Assembly: GCF_000010165.1 (NCBI RefSeq)
Contig: NC_012491.1
Span: 3,169,501-3,233,500, forward strand
Reading direction: 5' to 3'
Source of the DNA: Brevibacillus brevis NBRC 100599
GTDB taxonomy: Bacteria; Bacillota; Bacilli; Brevibacillales; Brevibacillaceae
Length of the DNA: 64,000 nucleotides
In this document: positions 8,827 to 17,347 of the stretch, in pieces
Numbering within the stretch: position 1 is the stretch's first letter
Layout of the letters: each line of letters starts with the position of its first letter
The notes under the pieces: generated by a model
Told to the model about the DNA's origin: nothing
Databases searched by the model: none
Seen by the model: only the letters and a program-made list of their open reading frames with translations
Translations under genes and position numbers: made by a program

Positions 8827-9611
8827 TTCGTGGAGAGCATCTGGTTGTCAAATATCGCGGAAATACGGTCATGGACCATGTAACTATTCGATTTGAATCA
8901 GGACTCATTCACAGTATCTTGGGTCCGAACGGATGTGGGAAAAGCACGTTATTAAAAGTGCTCTCCCGCCAGCTGCAGGAAGAAAGCGGCGTAGTCTATG
9001 TAGATGGAAAAGAGGCGAAGGAGTGGGGGTTGAAGCCGTTCGCTCGTCATCTGGCCATGCTTGCACAATCGCAGGAACGATCGTCAGATATCAGCGTGTA
9101 TGACTTGGTCTCGTACGGACGTTTTCCGCATAAAGGGTTTATGCAGCGACTTGACGACGATGACAGGGCGATCGTGGATTGCGCGCTCAAGCTAACAGGC
9201 ATGGAAGCATTCGCGGAAAGAAGCGTACTCGAACTGTCGGGCGGGGAACGCCAACGAGCTCGAATCGCAATGGCAGTAGCCCAGCAGCCAAAAGTATTGA
9301 TGCTAGATGAACCAACAACTTATCTGGACATCTGTCATCAACTCGAAATCATGGAACTTGTCCTGCATTTAAACCGCGTTCAAAACATGACAGTTATTAT
9401 GGTACTGCACGATTTGAATCATGCCGCAGCATACTCCGATCGAATTACTGTCATGAAACAAGGCACCGTCTATGCTCACGGAAAGCCAAGTGAAGTAATC
9501 TGCGCTGAGATGCTCAGAGATGTATTTGAGGTAGAAGCATGCGTAGAGCTGGAAGAAGGGAGCGGTCATCCGATTATCAAATCGATGCGGCTTTTGCCGG
9601 TAAAGCGCTGA
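8823..9611 (+). CDS. ABC transporter ATP-binding protein (FecE/FhuC type)
   Basis: This 262-residue nucleotide-binding domain has Walker A GPNGCGKST, signature LSGGERQRARIAMA, Walker B VLMLDEPTTYLD and the H-loop in VLHDLNHA. The C-terminal region (GTVYAHGKPSEV, then a VFEVEA stretch) is typical of FecE/FhuC-like ATPases of iron-chelate importers. Together with the two upstream genes it forms a complete uptake system, and it is the last transporter gene of the operon that begins with the DJ-1/PfpI gene at 6199. Confidence 0.93.
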   Translation: MIRGEHLVVKYRGNTVMDHVTIRFESGLIHSILGPNGCGKSTLLKVLSRQLQEESGVVYVDGKEAKEWGLKPFARHLAMLAQSQERSSDISVYDLVSYGRFPHKGFMQRLDDDDRAIVDCALKLTGMEAFAERSVLELSGGERQRARIAMAVAQQPKVLMLDEPTTYLDICHQLEIMELVLHLNRVQNMTVIMVLHDLNHAAAYSDRITVMKQGTVYAHGKPSEVICAEMLRDVFEVEACVELEEGSGHPIIKSMRLLPVKR

Positions 9612-9628
9612 ATAAAGGAGGAAAGAAA

Positions 9629-9661
9629 ATGATCCATGACGCCTCATTCTTTCTTCTATAA
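9629..9661 (+). other. Ten-codon ORF behind a very strong ribosome binding site
   Basis: AAAGGAGG followed eight bases later by ATG opens a 10-codon frame ending in TAA, between the ABC ATPase and the histidine kinase. A 7-bp inverted repeat (AGACCCG at 9672-9678, CGGGTCT at 9698-9704) with a T-rich loop follows and is a weak terminator candidate. It could be a leader peptide or the scar of a lost gene. Confidence 0.35.
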
Positions 9662-9752
9662 GCACGTAAACAGACCCGTTACGATTTTTCAATGTGCCGG
9701 GTCTCTTGTTATTTCTCTAAGGACACGTCATATCAGAGAGGGGATTTTTAGG

Positions 9753-10577
9753 TTGACTTATAAACAAATGAAATGGTTGATTTTGACGATTCCTACATTA
9801 ACGATTGGCACATGGGAGTATGTAAGACATGAGTTTCTGCTCCCCTATATTTCCATGGAGCTTGGCAATTGGCTTGCTCCTATCATTGTGCTAGTGGTAA
9901 GCCTGTTGTTTCTGACACAATTGTTCGCGATGATCGAGCATAATCATGAGGAATTGAATCGTTCAAAGGCTGTACAGGCGATTTTGGAGGAACGCGAGCA
10001 AATTGCTCGGGAGTTGCATGATGGTATCGCCCAATCATTATTCTTCTTAAATGCCCAGGTATCACGGATTGAGCGCATGAAGCAGGTAGACGAATTGCTT
10101 ATAGACAAATTCAAAAAGAGCGTTCATCACACGAACGATTACGTAAGGCAAGCCATCGCAAATCTACGGTATGCGCCAGATGTAAACAGAATACCGTGGC
10201 TGCAAGGAGTGGAGAGCTTGATTGACGAGCTGCGCCGTGAAACCAATATGCAATTTGAAACAGAATGGGAAATTCCAGAATCTCTGCTCTCAACTAAAGA
10301 TAAAGTGGAGTTATTAGCCATTGTTCGAGAGGCATTACTCAATATACATAAGCATGCGAATGCTACCTGTGTACGTGTACACGCGTTGGCAAACAAAAAT
10401 GGATGGATTTGTCAGATCATAGATGATGGAAAAGGATTTGATCTGGAGAAGGAGATGGGAGGAAGCAGCTATGGACTTAAGATGATGCGGGATCGCGCTA
10501 ACAATATGTCCTGGAACCTAAACTACGAACGAAAAGATGGAGAAACGATGGTCACGATTTTAAAGGAGGCAATGTAA
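9753..10577 (+). CDS. Sensor histidine kinase, NarL/LiaS type (HisKA_3)
   Basis: A short N-terminal part with two membrane helices (about residues 8-25 and 40-65) leads into a HisKA_3 dimerisation domain; the phosphorylated His is in REQIARELHDGIAQSL. The HATPase domain has VREALLNIHKHANA (N box) and DDGKGF (G box). The frame is open from 9636, but TTG 9753 is the better start, with AGAGAGGGG nine bases upstream. At about 275 residues with almost no extracellular loop it is an intramembrane-sensing type kinase. The cognate NarL-type regulator begins at the next base after its stop codon. Its position just after the chelate importer suggests, but does not prove, a functional link. Confidence 0.9.
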   Translation: MTYKQMKWLILTIPTLTIGTWEYVRHEFLLPYISMELGNWLAPIIVLVVSLLFLTQLFAMIEHNHEELNRSKAVQAILEEREQIARELHDGIAQSLFFLNAQVSRIERMKQVDELLIDKFKKSVHHTNDYVRQAIANLRYAPDVNRIPWLQGVESLIDELRRETNMQFETEWEIPESLLSTKDKVELLAIVREALLNIHKHANATCVRVHALANKNGWICQIIDDGKGFDLEKEMGGSSYGLKMMRDRANNMSWNLNYERKDGETMVTILKEAM

Positions 10578-11225
10578 ATGTCAACATTTCGAGTAATGAT
10601 CATAGATGACAATGAAATGGCCAGAGAAGGAATACGTATGATTCTGGAAAGCGACCCGATCTTTGAAGTGGTAGCGGAGGGGAGCAGCGGCGAAGAGGCG
10701 ATCATTCTTAGCGAACGGTGGATGCCTGATTTGATCCTAATGGATATTCAAATGCCGGGAATGGGCGGGCTGGCGGCTACTAAATGCCTGAAGGAAAAAC
10801 TTCCTTATGTCAAAGTGGTCATGGTAACCGTCTCGGACGATATTGTGCACCTGTTCGATGCACTTAAAAAGGGCGCACAAGGCTATTTATTAAAAAATAT
10901 GAAACCGGAAGCATGGCACGAATATTTGAGAGCAATTGCTGTCGATGAGACACCCATGACGCGGGAGCTCGCTTTTCGCATCTTGAAAGAGTTCGCGCCA
11001 ATAGGCTCCGATGTAGCTCAGCCCAGCAAGTTAACCAGCAGAGAGCGTGAAATACTAGGTCTGGTCGCCAAGGGCCTGAGTAATAGAGATATCTCAAGCA
11101 AACTGGTCATTTCCGAGCATACCGTAAAAAACCATTTGAAAAATATTCTCCAAAAGCTACATTTGGAAAATAGAGTTCAACTTGCACGTTATGCCTTTGA
11201 GCAAAGCTGGATGAGTAGGATGTAG
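10578..11225 (+). CDS. Response regulator, NarL/FixJ family
   Basis: The receiver domain (residues 1-120) has the acidic pair in MIIDDNE, phospho-acceptor Asp56 in DLILMDIQMPG and the conserved Lys in GYLLKNM. A LuxR-type HTH follows in the C-terminus (LTSREREILGLVAKGLSNRD, then SEHTVKNHLKNI). GGAGG lies in the end of the kinase gene, and the two genes are directly abutting, so this is its cognate regulator. Targets are not shown; the upstream chelate-importer operon is the nearest candidate. Confidence 0.93.
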   Translation: MSTFRVMIIDDNEMAREGIRMILESDPIFEVVAEGSSGEEAIILSERWMPDLILMDIQMPGMGGLAATKCLKEKLPYVKVVMVTVSDDIVHLFDALKKGAQGYLLKNMKPEAWHEYLRAIAVDETPMTRELAFRILKEFAPIGSDVAQPSKLTSREREILGLVAKGLSNRDISSKLVISEHTVKNHLKNILQKLHLENRVQLARYAFEQSWMSRM

Positions 11226-11285
11226 AACTGAGCACTTCTAAAATCATGTTTTACCTTCGGATTCGGGCAACGGATATATTATTTT

Positions 11286-11819
11286 TTATTTGGGGAATGC
11301 CTGAATAACAGTTTCTAGATCTTTCTTATATGAATCAACCTTTTGCTTATCTTTACTGAAAAGCCGATCATCATTTATTCTCTCCATAAGTTGACTTAGT
11401 CTCTTGAGTTCATCTTGTTTACCTTGGATATCCTTGAGGCTATTCTCATTTACTAATGACTGAATTTTTTTAAGATATTCTTTTTTATTCTGGTACAAGA
11501 TTACGATTTCGGATTGTAATTGTTCATCGGCTATAATCTGTTTTGTTTCTCCATTGGTAAAAATAATGGATGGTAGGAAAAGGGGGTTCGGAATCAAATA
11601 GCTATCAATCATTCCTGAAAGATAAGCTAACCTCTCTTTGTCTCTTACATTGGAGAGTTCTTTCGTAATAAGTTCAAACTGATAGACCGAGGAGGAGTGT
11701 TGATGTTTGAATACATCGGTCAAAGTAATTTCGAATTGATTCTGCGTATGCTCCGATGATGTTGTGCTGCATGAAGCCAAAATGAGGGATAAACCGAATA
11801 TTATGGAAAATCTCTTCAT
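11286..11819 (-). CDS. Putative lipoprotein of unknown function
   Basis: This 177-residue protein has a clear lipobox signal peptide (MKRFSIIFGLSLILASC) and a charged, helical mature part without a domain I recognise. It starts with ATG 11819 after AAAGGAAG. It lies alone on the minus strand, upstream of a decayed small secreted-protein gene of the same orientation. Function unknown. Confidence 0.7.
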   Translation of the reverse strand: MKRFSIIFGLSLILASCSTTSSEHTQNQFEITLTDVFKHQHSSSVYQFELITKELSNVRDKERLAYLSGMIDSYLIPNPLFLPSIIFTNGETKQIIADEQLQSEIVILYQNKKEYLKKIQSLVNENSLKDIQGKQDELKRLSQLMERINDDRLFSKDKQKVDSYKKDLETVIQAFPK

Positions 11820-11843
11820 AAGGTGTTTTCTTCCTTTCTTAAG

Positions 11844-12250
11844 TTAAAAAAGCACTTGGATTACCGAATGTAATGCACCATCAGCCCAGACTTGCCAAGT
11901 TTTCTCTGTCGTGGTTGGAGTAAGTGTAAACGATGCACCACCAGTATTGCCCAATTTATAATCGTGGGCATTAAATATGTACACTCCTTCTAAACGTTTA
12001 CTTCCATCTCTTGCTGTTGTATAACATGTATTTCCAACGTTAGAGGAGTTTTTTCTATGTTTCAAATTCTACTCCAATTGGTTTTAATTTTTCTTTCAGT
12101 TCTTTATCATCCCGCTTGTTAGCCATTACCAAATTGTGAATTAATGAGTCAAACTCTTTGTCTGAAAGCTTAGCGATAGCTGACTCCAAAGATTTTTGTT
12201 CCGATTTTACTGGTGCCGTTAAACTAACGAGCAGGATAACGAAAATCCTC
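11844..12250 (-). pseudogene. Frameshifted small secreted protein gene
   Basis: Two adjacent minus-strand frames look like parts of one gene. The upstream part (about 12066-12230) encodes a signal-like VILLVSLTAPVKS followed by a helical segment ending GVEFET and a stop, with no usable start codon. The downstream part (11844-12065) encodes 73 residues with GGASFTLTPTTTEKTWQVWADG, a beta-rich tail. The missing start and the frame change suggest a broken gene. Only weak support; two short unrelated fragments are the alternative. Confidence 0.35.
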
Positions 12251-12356
12251 CCAAAATCGGTAGCATGAACCTATCTTTGCAAATAACTAAACATAATTAT
12301 TTACAAAGTAGAAAAATGCAATTAGAATAATGGAAAAAACCGCATGGGAGGAAAAT

Positions 12357-13076
12357 ATGAAAAACTTTATTGTCTTCGGAGCGAGTAAAGGATTAGGTGA
12401 GGCATTCGTCAAAGAATTGCCTGATACGGGTGATAACGTATGGATGGTTTCCAGAAGTCGTCCAGAGAGTTTGAAGCTTAACGATGGTGTCCATAGATAT
12501 TGGATAGAAGCTGACCTATCGTTATCCGATGTAAGCAATAGGATTGCGAAGACAATAAATGGCGTTACTATAGACGTATTAATATATAATGTTGGGATCT
12601 GGGAGAGCAAAGGATTTAGGGATGGATATGATTTTGAGAAAGATGATCCGGACGAAATTGCTAAAATTATTCATGTAAATCTAACATCCGCAATTACTTG
12701 CATCCAAAAGCTGTTACCGAATCTAAAAAAATCAGATAACGCAAAAATCATCTTAATCGGATCTACGGCAGGTCTTGAAAATAATGAATTTACACAAGTT
12801 TCATTTGTAGCTTCAAAATTCGGATTGCGTGGTATTTGCAATTCTTTACGGGAACATGTAAAGAAGTATGGAATAGGTGTAACATGTATAAATCCAGGTG
12901 AAATTGCTACCCAAATTCCCTATGAAGACGGAATAGAGAAAGTATTATCGGCTTATAATGGCACACAGATTCCCCTTCAAGATATCGTTTCGTTGGTTAA
13001 ATGCGTCATGAACCTTTCCAAGGCGTCTTGTGTGAAAGAAATAAATATACCAGCGATGCTTGATACAAATGCATGA
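12357..13076 (+). CDS. Short-chain dehydrogenase/reductase-like protein lacking the catalytic Tyr
   Basis: This 239-residue Rossmann protein is of the SDR family. The cofactor motif is GASKGLGEA near the N-terminus, the NNAG equivalent reads YNVG, and the catalytic-Ser region is LIGSTAGLE. The usual YxxxK active site reads FVASK, so the catalytic Tyr is replaced by Phe. GGGAGG at 12346-12351 sets the start at ATG 12357; the frame extends to 12330 without need. Without Tyr, normal SDR redox chemistry would be impaired, so the protein may be a binding or regulatory SDR, or a decaying enzyme. It stands alone between a pseudogene and a nitroreductase gene. Confidence 0.85.
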   Translation: MKNFIVFGASKGLGEAFVKELPDTGDNVWMVSRSRPESLKLNDGVHRYWIEADLSLSDVSNRIAKTINGVTIDVLIYNVGIWESKGFRDGYDFEKDDPDEIAKIIHVNLTSAITCIQKLLPNLKKSDNAKIILIGSTAGLENNEFTQVSFVASKFGLRGICNSLREHVKKYGIGVTCINPGEIATQIPYEDGIEKVLSAYNGTQIPLQDIVSLVKCVMNLSKASCVKEINIPAMLDTNA

Positions 13077-13272
13077 TTGTGCTAACCGGTTCGATAGTTC
13101 AACATTCCAAACACAAGGGTAGTCGGTTTTTAAAAGCAGCTGGTTATACCAAATGCCTTTTCACGAATTGACGGACGTAACTTACAGTTTTCACCATACC
13201 TGTTCATTGACAGAAGATCAGGAGGTATTTAGACTTGGTACCATTATTGATTATTAAAAAGAGGGATGCCAA

Positions 13273-14022
13273 ATGAATGAAACGATCAAGACGTTGTTAC
13301 ACCATCGCTCGATCCGAAAGTTCGAAGATCGCCCGCTCACTGACCAACAAATCCGTACGATTATAGATTGTGCACAGGCTGCCTCTACCTCGAGCTATAT
13401 TCAGGCCTATTCAATCATTGGCGTGAAAGAGAAAGAAAAGAAGAGAAGACTTGCTGAACTAGCAGGGAATCAGCCATATGTGGAAACAAACGGACACCTT
13501 TTCATTTTTTGCGCGGATTTGTTTCGCCATGAGCTCCTAGCAGAAATGGAAGGAGCAGATATTACAGCTTCTCTTGAAAGTGCAGAGAAATATATGGTGG
13601 CTGTAATCGATGCGGCACTGGCAGCCCAAAATGCTGCAATTGCATCCGAGTCAATGGGACTTGGTATTTGTTATATTGGGGGCTTGCGTAATAATGTGGA
13701 AGAAGTGGCACAGGTGCTTTCGATCCCCAAGCGGGTCATTCCGCTGTTCGCTATGACTGTTGGTTATCCCTTGCATGAATCAAGTAAGAAACCGCGGCTC
13801 CCCTTTGAACATGTCTATCATGAAGAGGGATACAATGAAGATAAAAAGGAGCTACAGGCACAACTGTTAGAATACAACAAAACGATTCAAGAGTACTACT
13901 TGCAGCGGACTGGCGGAGAGAGAAGCGATACTTGGACAGGCCAAATGGCAGCAATGCTGTCCAAACCTACTAGAATGTTTATGAAGGAATTTGTGGAGAA
14001 ACAAGGATTTCAAAGACGTTAA
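13273..14022 (+). CDS. nfsA: NADPH-dependent FMN nitroreductase, NfsA family
   Basis: The 249-residue protein has the NfsA/FRP layout: HHRSIRKFEDRPL at the N-terminus (FMN phosphate contacts), AAQNAAIASESMGLGICYIGG in the middle, and a C-terminal region with the PFEHVYHEEGY motif found in oxygen-insensitive NADPH nitroreductases and flavin reductases. It is a cytoplasmic homodimer that reduces nitro compounds, quinones or free flavin at NADPH's expense. The start at 13273 has GAGGGATGCCAA upstream. It is monocistronic and closed by a terminator. Confidence 0.9.
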   Translation: MNETIKTLLHHRSIRKFEDRPLTDQQIRTIIDCAQAASTSSYIQAYSIIGVKEKEKKRRLAELAGNQPYVETNGHLFIFCADLFRHELLAEMEGADITASLESAEKYMVAVIDAALAAQNAAIASESMGLGICYIGGLRNNVEEVAQVLSIPKRVIPLFAMTVGYPLHESSKKPRLPFEHVYHEEGYNEDKKELQAQLLEYNKTIQEYYLQRTGGERSDTWTGQMAAMLSKPTRMFMKEFVEKQGFQRR

Positions 14023-14027
14023 TAGAG

Positions 14028-14056
14028 AAACGCTGCCGTTGAAGCAGCGTTTTTTC
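14028..14056 (+). terminator. Terminator after the nitroreductase gene
   Basis: The stem AAACGCTGC pairs with GCAGCGTTT across a seven-base loop and is followed by a T-tract. Confidence 0.88.
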
Positions 14057-14116
14057 TTTGCTAACTTCCTGGGCCCGGTCAACATTATCACGTTCTGATG
14101 GCAGGGCTTATTCATC

Positions 14117-14152
14117 ATCCGTTATTAATACGCAAGCTTATTAATAACGGAT
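14117..14152. repeat. 14-bp perfect inverted repeat in a 430-bp intergenic stretch
   Basis: ATCCGTTATTAATA and its complement are separated by eight bases. The rest of 14057-14493 holds only a start-less plus-strand frame of about 55 codons (14187-14352) that I do not recognise. The repeat could be an operator or the end of a lost element. Confidence 0.45.
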
Positions 14153-14493
14153 AAGAATCAGATCTTAGAGAGGATTCATTCAATAATATAAACTTACTTT
14201 CACAAATCCCTGCTTCTGTAACAGATGTTGAAGTGTATAAACTATTGCAGCTAGTTGATCGATCTAATTCGCTGTATAGTACTTTTGTTAACATGTGGGC
14301 GTCAGACAGTTCCTCTTTCTTTTTGTATTTGAGTAGTTATGCCGGCTATTAAGTATTAGAGAACACAAGTTATTTTCTAGGTTAACTTTGAGTCCGGAAA
14401 TGCACGACCACAATATTTGTAGTAGAGGAAATCGGATAGACATCCCATTTACTTGCTTGGTGAATGATCCAAAAGCAGCCGTGTCGGCTATTT

Positions 14494-15066
14494 TTATTGA
14501 TTGGTCTTTATTATCCCTTTAGCCTGCTGTTTGCCCGTTTCCAGGAGGCTGTCGCTAAGCTTAGAATCATTAACCGACCGAGCTAGCACAAGCGTTCCAA
14601 CCATCATGCTAAGAACTGCACTCCCAGTGGATTTATTGATTTGTGCCAGAGTGGAAATAAAATCAATCATCCGTTGCAGTTCGCGGGTGAAGACTTGCCG
14701 CACCTCTTCGGATGATCTGGATATCTCACTGGAAAGAGCGGGGAGAATGCAACCCACCTCAGTTTGATCACGATGATATGTGCTTAAATAATAATCGATA
14801 ACCGTATCGATCTTAGGTTTTCCCTCCTCCTTCTCAGCTGCTTTCTGCAAAAGTGATATCGTATCGCTTATGGCATATTGGCACGTTTCCGAGACTAGTT
14901 GTTCTTTATTGTCAAAGTGTGAATAGAATCCCCCATGGGTCAGACCGACTCCTTTCATAATGAACGGAACGCTGATGTCGCGTATTCCATTTGTACGAAA
15001 CGCTTTGGCGGCACTTTCGATGATACGGCCCCGAACTTTGATCTTATGGCCTTCAGGATAGGGCAT
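14494..15066 (-). CDS. TetR/AcrR family transcriptional regulator
   Basis: This 190-residue repressor has an N-terminal HTH typical of the family (KAFRTNGIRDISVPFIMKG, then LTHGGFYSHFDNKEQL). This group of TetR proteins (GLTHGGFYSHF motif) usually senses small electrophiles or aromatics. The frame extends to 15129, but AAGAGGTGA before ATG 15066 marks the true start. It is divergent from the dihydrolipoamide-dehydrogenase gene, with a palindromic site between them, and so probably represses both. A frameshifted close relative lies at 17009-17250. Confidence 0.92.
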   Translation of the reverse strand: MPYPEGHKIKVRGRIIESAAKAFRTNGIRDISVPFIMKGVGLTHGGFYSHFDNKEQLVSETCQYAISDTISLLQKAAEKEEGKPKIDTVIDYYLSTYHRDQTEVGCILPALSSEISRSSEEVRQVFTRELQRMIDFISTLAQINKSTGSAVLSMMVGTLVLARSVNDSKLSDSLLETGKQQAKGIIKTNQ

Positions 15067-15103
15067 TGCAGTCACCTCTTCACATCTAAATTCATATTTA
15101 AAA

Positions 15104-15200
15104 ATATTATAGTCGTCATAATTTAACACGTCAATTTCTAGGGAACTATTGACCGCTTAAAAATATGATGATAATAATATATTACGATCATCATATTTTA
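15104..15200. promoter_or_regulatory. Palindromic operator region between tetR and the dehydrogenase gene
   Basis: AAAATATGATGA (15160-15171) and TCATCATATTTT (15188-15199) form a 12-bp inverted repeat with a 16-base spacer just upstream of the dehydrogenase ribosome binding site. An imperfect related site (TATTATAGTCGTCATAAT) lies at 15106-15123, near the tetR start. The same core occurs at 16954-16981 in front of the decayed second tetR. Confidence 0.65.
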
Positions 15201-15220
15201 TTTAGGGAGGCGCAAGGGAG

Positions 15221-16636
15221 ATGAGCGAGCTTAAACGGATAGACACTTTGGTCATTGGCTCAGGTCCTGGTGGTTATGCGGCTGCGGTGCGTTCGGCGCA
15301 GTTTGGAATGACGACGGTCGTTGTCGAACGCGGTCAAATTGGCGGAGTGTGCACGAATATAGGCTGTATTCCTTCCAAATCGTTGATAGCGGAAGCACAC
15401 CGCTACAATTTGCACAGTCAATGGAATCATGCGGTCGCCTCGGTATCCTTTGAGGAGGCTCAAGCGTTCAAACAAGCGGTCGTAAACAAACAGTCCGGTG
15501 GAGTGCATTACTTGTTAAGAAGTGCTGGAGTAACGATTCTCGAGGGGGAGGCAAGCTTTATTGACCAGCATACAGTTGTGATGAAAGGACCGGAAACGGA
15601 ACAATTGATTTCATTTAAATACGCAATATTGGCAACGGGTTCTCGTCCGATAGAGTTGCAGGCTTTGCCATTCGGCGATCGTATTTTGTCTTCCACAGAA
15701 GCGCTGTCGCTTTCTCAACTTCCTGCCAGTCTGGTCGTTATAGGCGGGGGATATATTGGCGTGGAGCTGGGACAAATGTTTGCCAAATTCGGCACCAAGG
15801 TGACGATTCTCGAGGGAGGAGAACAAGTGCTGCCCGGGTTTGAGGCGGACCTTACAGCTCTTGTAGGAAGGCAATTGAACACAGACGGCGTAACCATCAT
15901 TACGGGGGCGAAAGCCGTTAAAGCTGAACAGGATACGGAAGGGCTTACCCTCCACTATTTAAAAAACGATGAAGAGCATCTTGTTCGCACTGAATATGCG
16001 TTAGTGACTGTCGGAAGAAAACCGAATACGGACGGGAGCTTGGGGCTGAACCGTATCGGATTGCCGACAACGAGCAGAGGATTGCTAGAAACAGACGAAC
16101 AATGCAGAACGGCGATTCCGCATATTTTCGCAATAGGCGATATTGCAAACGGACCTGGACTTGCCCATAAGGCTTCTTATGAAGCCAAGGTTGCGGCGGA
16201 AGCCATTGCGGGCGAGCCTTCTGCCGTCGATTACAAAGCGATTCCGCTTGTCGTTTTTTCCGAGCCGGAGTTGGCGAGCGTCGGGTTAACCGAAACGGAG
16301 TGCAAGGCAAAAGCGGTTCCGGTTGTCGTTGGGAAATCTTCATTTTCGATAAACGGCAGAGCGTTGGCGCTGAAAGCGGCAGTAGGGTTTGTCAAAGTGG
16401 TAGCCGATCCGGTGTCAGGCATCGTCATGGGCGCGCAAATCGTTGGGGCAGAGGCGTCAACTCTCATTTCAGAGCTTGCATTGGCGATTGAGATGGGAGC
16501 AACCGTGGAGGATTTGGCGATGACTATCCATCCCCATCCCACCATGGGAGAAGTGATCATGGAGGCTGCCGGCAACGCAGCAAAAAAACACAAGAAAATA
16601 AACAAAATACAGTCTAGGGACAATCAAGATAGGTAG
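15221..16636 (+). CDS. lpdA: Dihydrolipoyl dehydrogenase-type flavoprotein disulfide reductase
   Basis: This 471-residue protein is a complete pyridine-nucleotide disulfide oxidoreductase. It has the N-terminal FAD motif GSGPGGYAAA, redox-active disulfide GGVCTNIGCIPSKS, NAD-binding GGGYIGVELGQM, second FAD motif FAIGDIANGP and the C-terminal catalytic HPHPTMGE of the dimer interface. These fit E3 dihydrolipoamide dehydrogenase rather than mercuric reductase, because no C-terminal Cys pair is present. No E1/E2 genes are adjacent; it is a lone lpd under a divergent TetR, so it may serve a stress or detoxification role rather than a central 2-oxoacid complex. GGGAGG precedes the ATG, and the palindromic operator lies in its promoter. 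Confidence 0.92.
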   Translation: MSELKRIDTLVIGSGPGGYAAAVRSAQFGMTTVVVERGQIGGVCTNIGCIPSKSLIAEAHRYNLHSQWNHAVASVSFEEAQAFKQAVVNKQSGGVHYLLRSAGVTILEGEASFIDQHTVVMKGPETEQLISFKYAILATGSRPIELQALPFGDRILSSTEALSLSQLPASLVVIGGGYIGVELGQMFAKFGTKVTILEGGEQVLPGFEADLTALVGRQLNTDGVTIITGAKAVKAEQDTEGLTLHYLKNDEEHLVRTEYALVTVGRKPNTDGSLGLNRIGLPTTSRGLLETDEQCRTAIPHIFAIGDIANGPGLAHKASYEAKVAAEAIAGEPSAVDYKAIPLVVFSEPELASVGLTETECKAKAVPVVVGKSSFSINGRALALKAAVGFVKVVADPVSGIVMGAQIVGAEASTLISELALAIEMGATVEDLAMTIHPHPTMGEVIMEAAGNAAKKHKKINKIQSRDNQDR

Positions 16637-16645
16637 AACGGGACA

Positions 16646-16837
16646 ATGAAGCTTAAAATAGGTTTATATTTTGGTATCGCAATCTTATTTGTTGCAGGAG
16701 GCCTGCTTCTTACCGTAAAAGGGAAATATGCCGTCAGCCAGGCGGAGTACAGAAAACAAGCAGTACTTGAAGCGGAGCAGAAAACGGTCTTCTACGACAA
16801 GGGTCTGTGGTCAGTTCTCCAGATGTACGTTGCTTAA
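16646..16837 (+). CDS. Small membrane-anchored ORF, probably a truncated gene
   Basis: This 63-codon frame has an N-terminal transmembrane helix (about residues 5-24, GLYFGIAILFVAGGLLLTV) and a charged tail. It ends where a remnant of a second dehydrogenase gene begins, so it may be the 5' end of a gene cut by a deletion. No strong ribosome binding site. Function unknown. Confidence 0.35.
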   Translation: MKLKIGLYFGIAILFVAGGLLLTVKGKYAVSQAEYRKQAVLEAEQKTVFYDKGLWSVLQMYVA

Positions 16838-16912
16838 ACCATCGGCCACTTTGGTTATTGGATCAGATCCCGAAGGCTATGTGGCGGCGTTGCATCCAGC
16901 CACATCCACTCC
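16830..16912 (+). pseudogene. 5' remnant of a second dihydrolipoyl dehydrogenase gene
   Basis: The bases from about 16830 match the start of the intact gene at 15221. The translation around 16848-16904 reads TLVIGSDPEGYVAALHPAT against TLVIGSGPGGYAAAVRSAQ. The glycines of the FAD motif are partly lost and the frame soon breaks. Confidence 0.7.
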
Positions 16913-16953
16913 ACTTTCAGCTATTTCCGTCATTTTCTGTTCCTATTTGACGG

Positions 16954-16981
16954 CTAAAATATGATGTTTATCATATTTTAG
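16954..16981. promoter_or_regulatory. Perfect 12-bp palindrome, TetR operator copy
   Basis: CTAAAATATGAT and its complement are separated by four bases. The core AAAATATGAT is shared with the operator at 15160-15199, here directly upstream of the tetR pseudogene. Confidence 0.65.
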
Positions 16982-17008
16982 GACACATGTTTTACGGGAG
17001 TGATAGGC

Positions 17009-17250
17009 ATGTCTTATACCCAAACACACAAAATGAAAGTTCGTGAAAAAATCGTGGGAAGTGCTGCAGATGCATTCCGCAAGAAAGGCATTAAAGAGGT
17101 GAGCGTGCCGCAAATTATGAAGGGTCAGGCTTAACGCATGGCGGATTTTACGCTCACTTTGCGAATAAAGATCAGCTTGTCGCCGAAACGTGCAGGAAAG
17201 CGATAAATGATTCACTTATGTCGAAATGCGGTTTACCAAAGATGGTATAA
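17009..17250 (+). pseudogene. Frameshifted TetR regulator, relative of the one at 14494-15066
   Basis: The first 41 codons encode a TetR HTH (AADAFRKKGIKEVSVPQIMK) and end in an early stop. A one-frame shift restores LTHGGFYAHFANKDQLVAET, matching the intact regulator's LTHGGFYSHFDNKEQLVSET. It then stops again, and the ligand-binding domain is missing. Confidence 0.8.
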
Positions 17251-17347
17251 AGCGATTGACGGATTTGGAAAACCGACACAAAGATTTCTTCTTGGCAAAG
17301 TGAGAACAGTATTGCACAAATAGTAATAATTTGGGAGAGAAACCACG

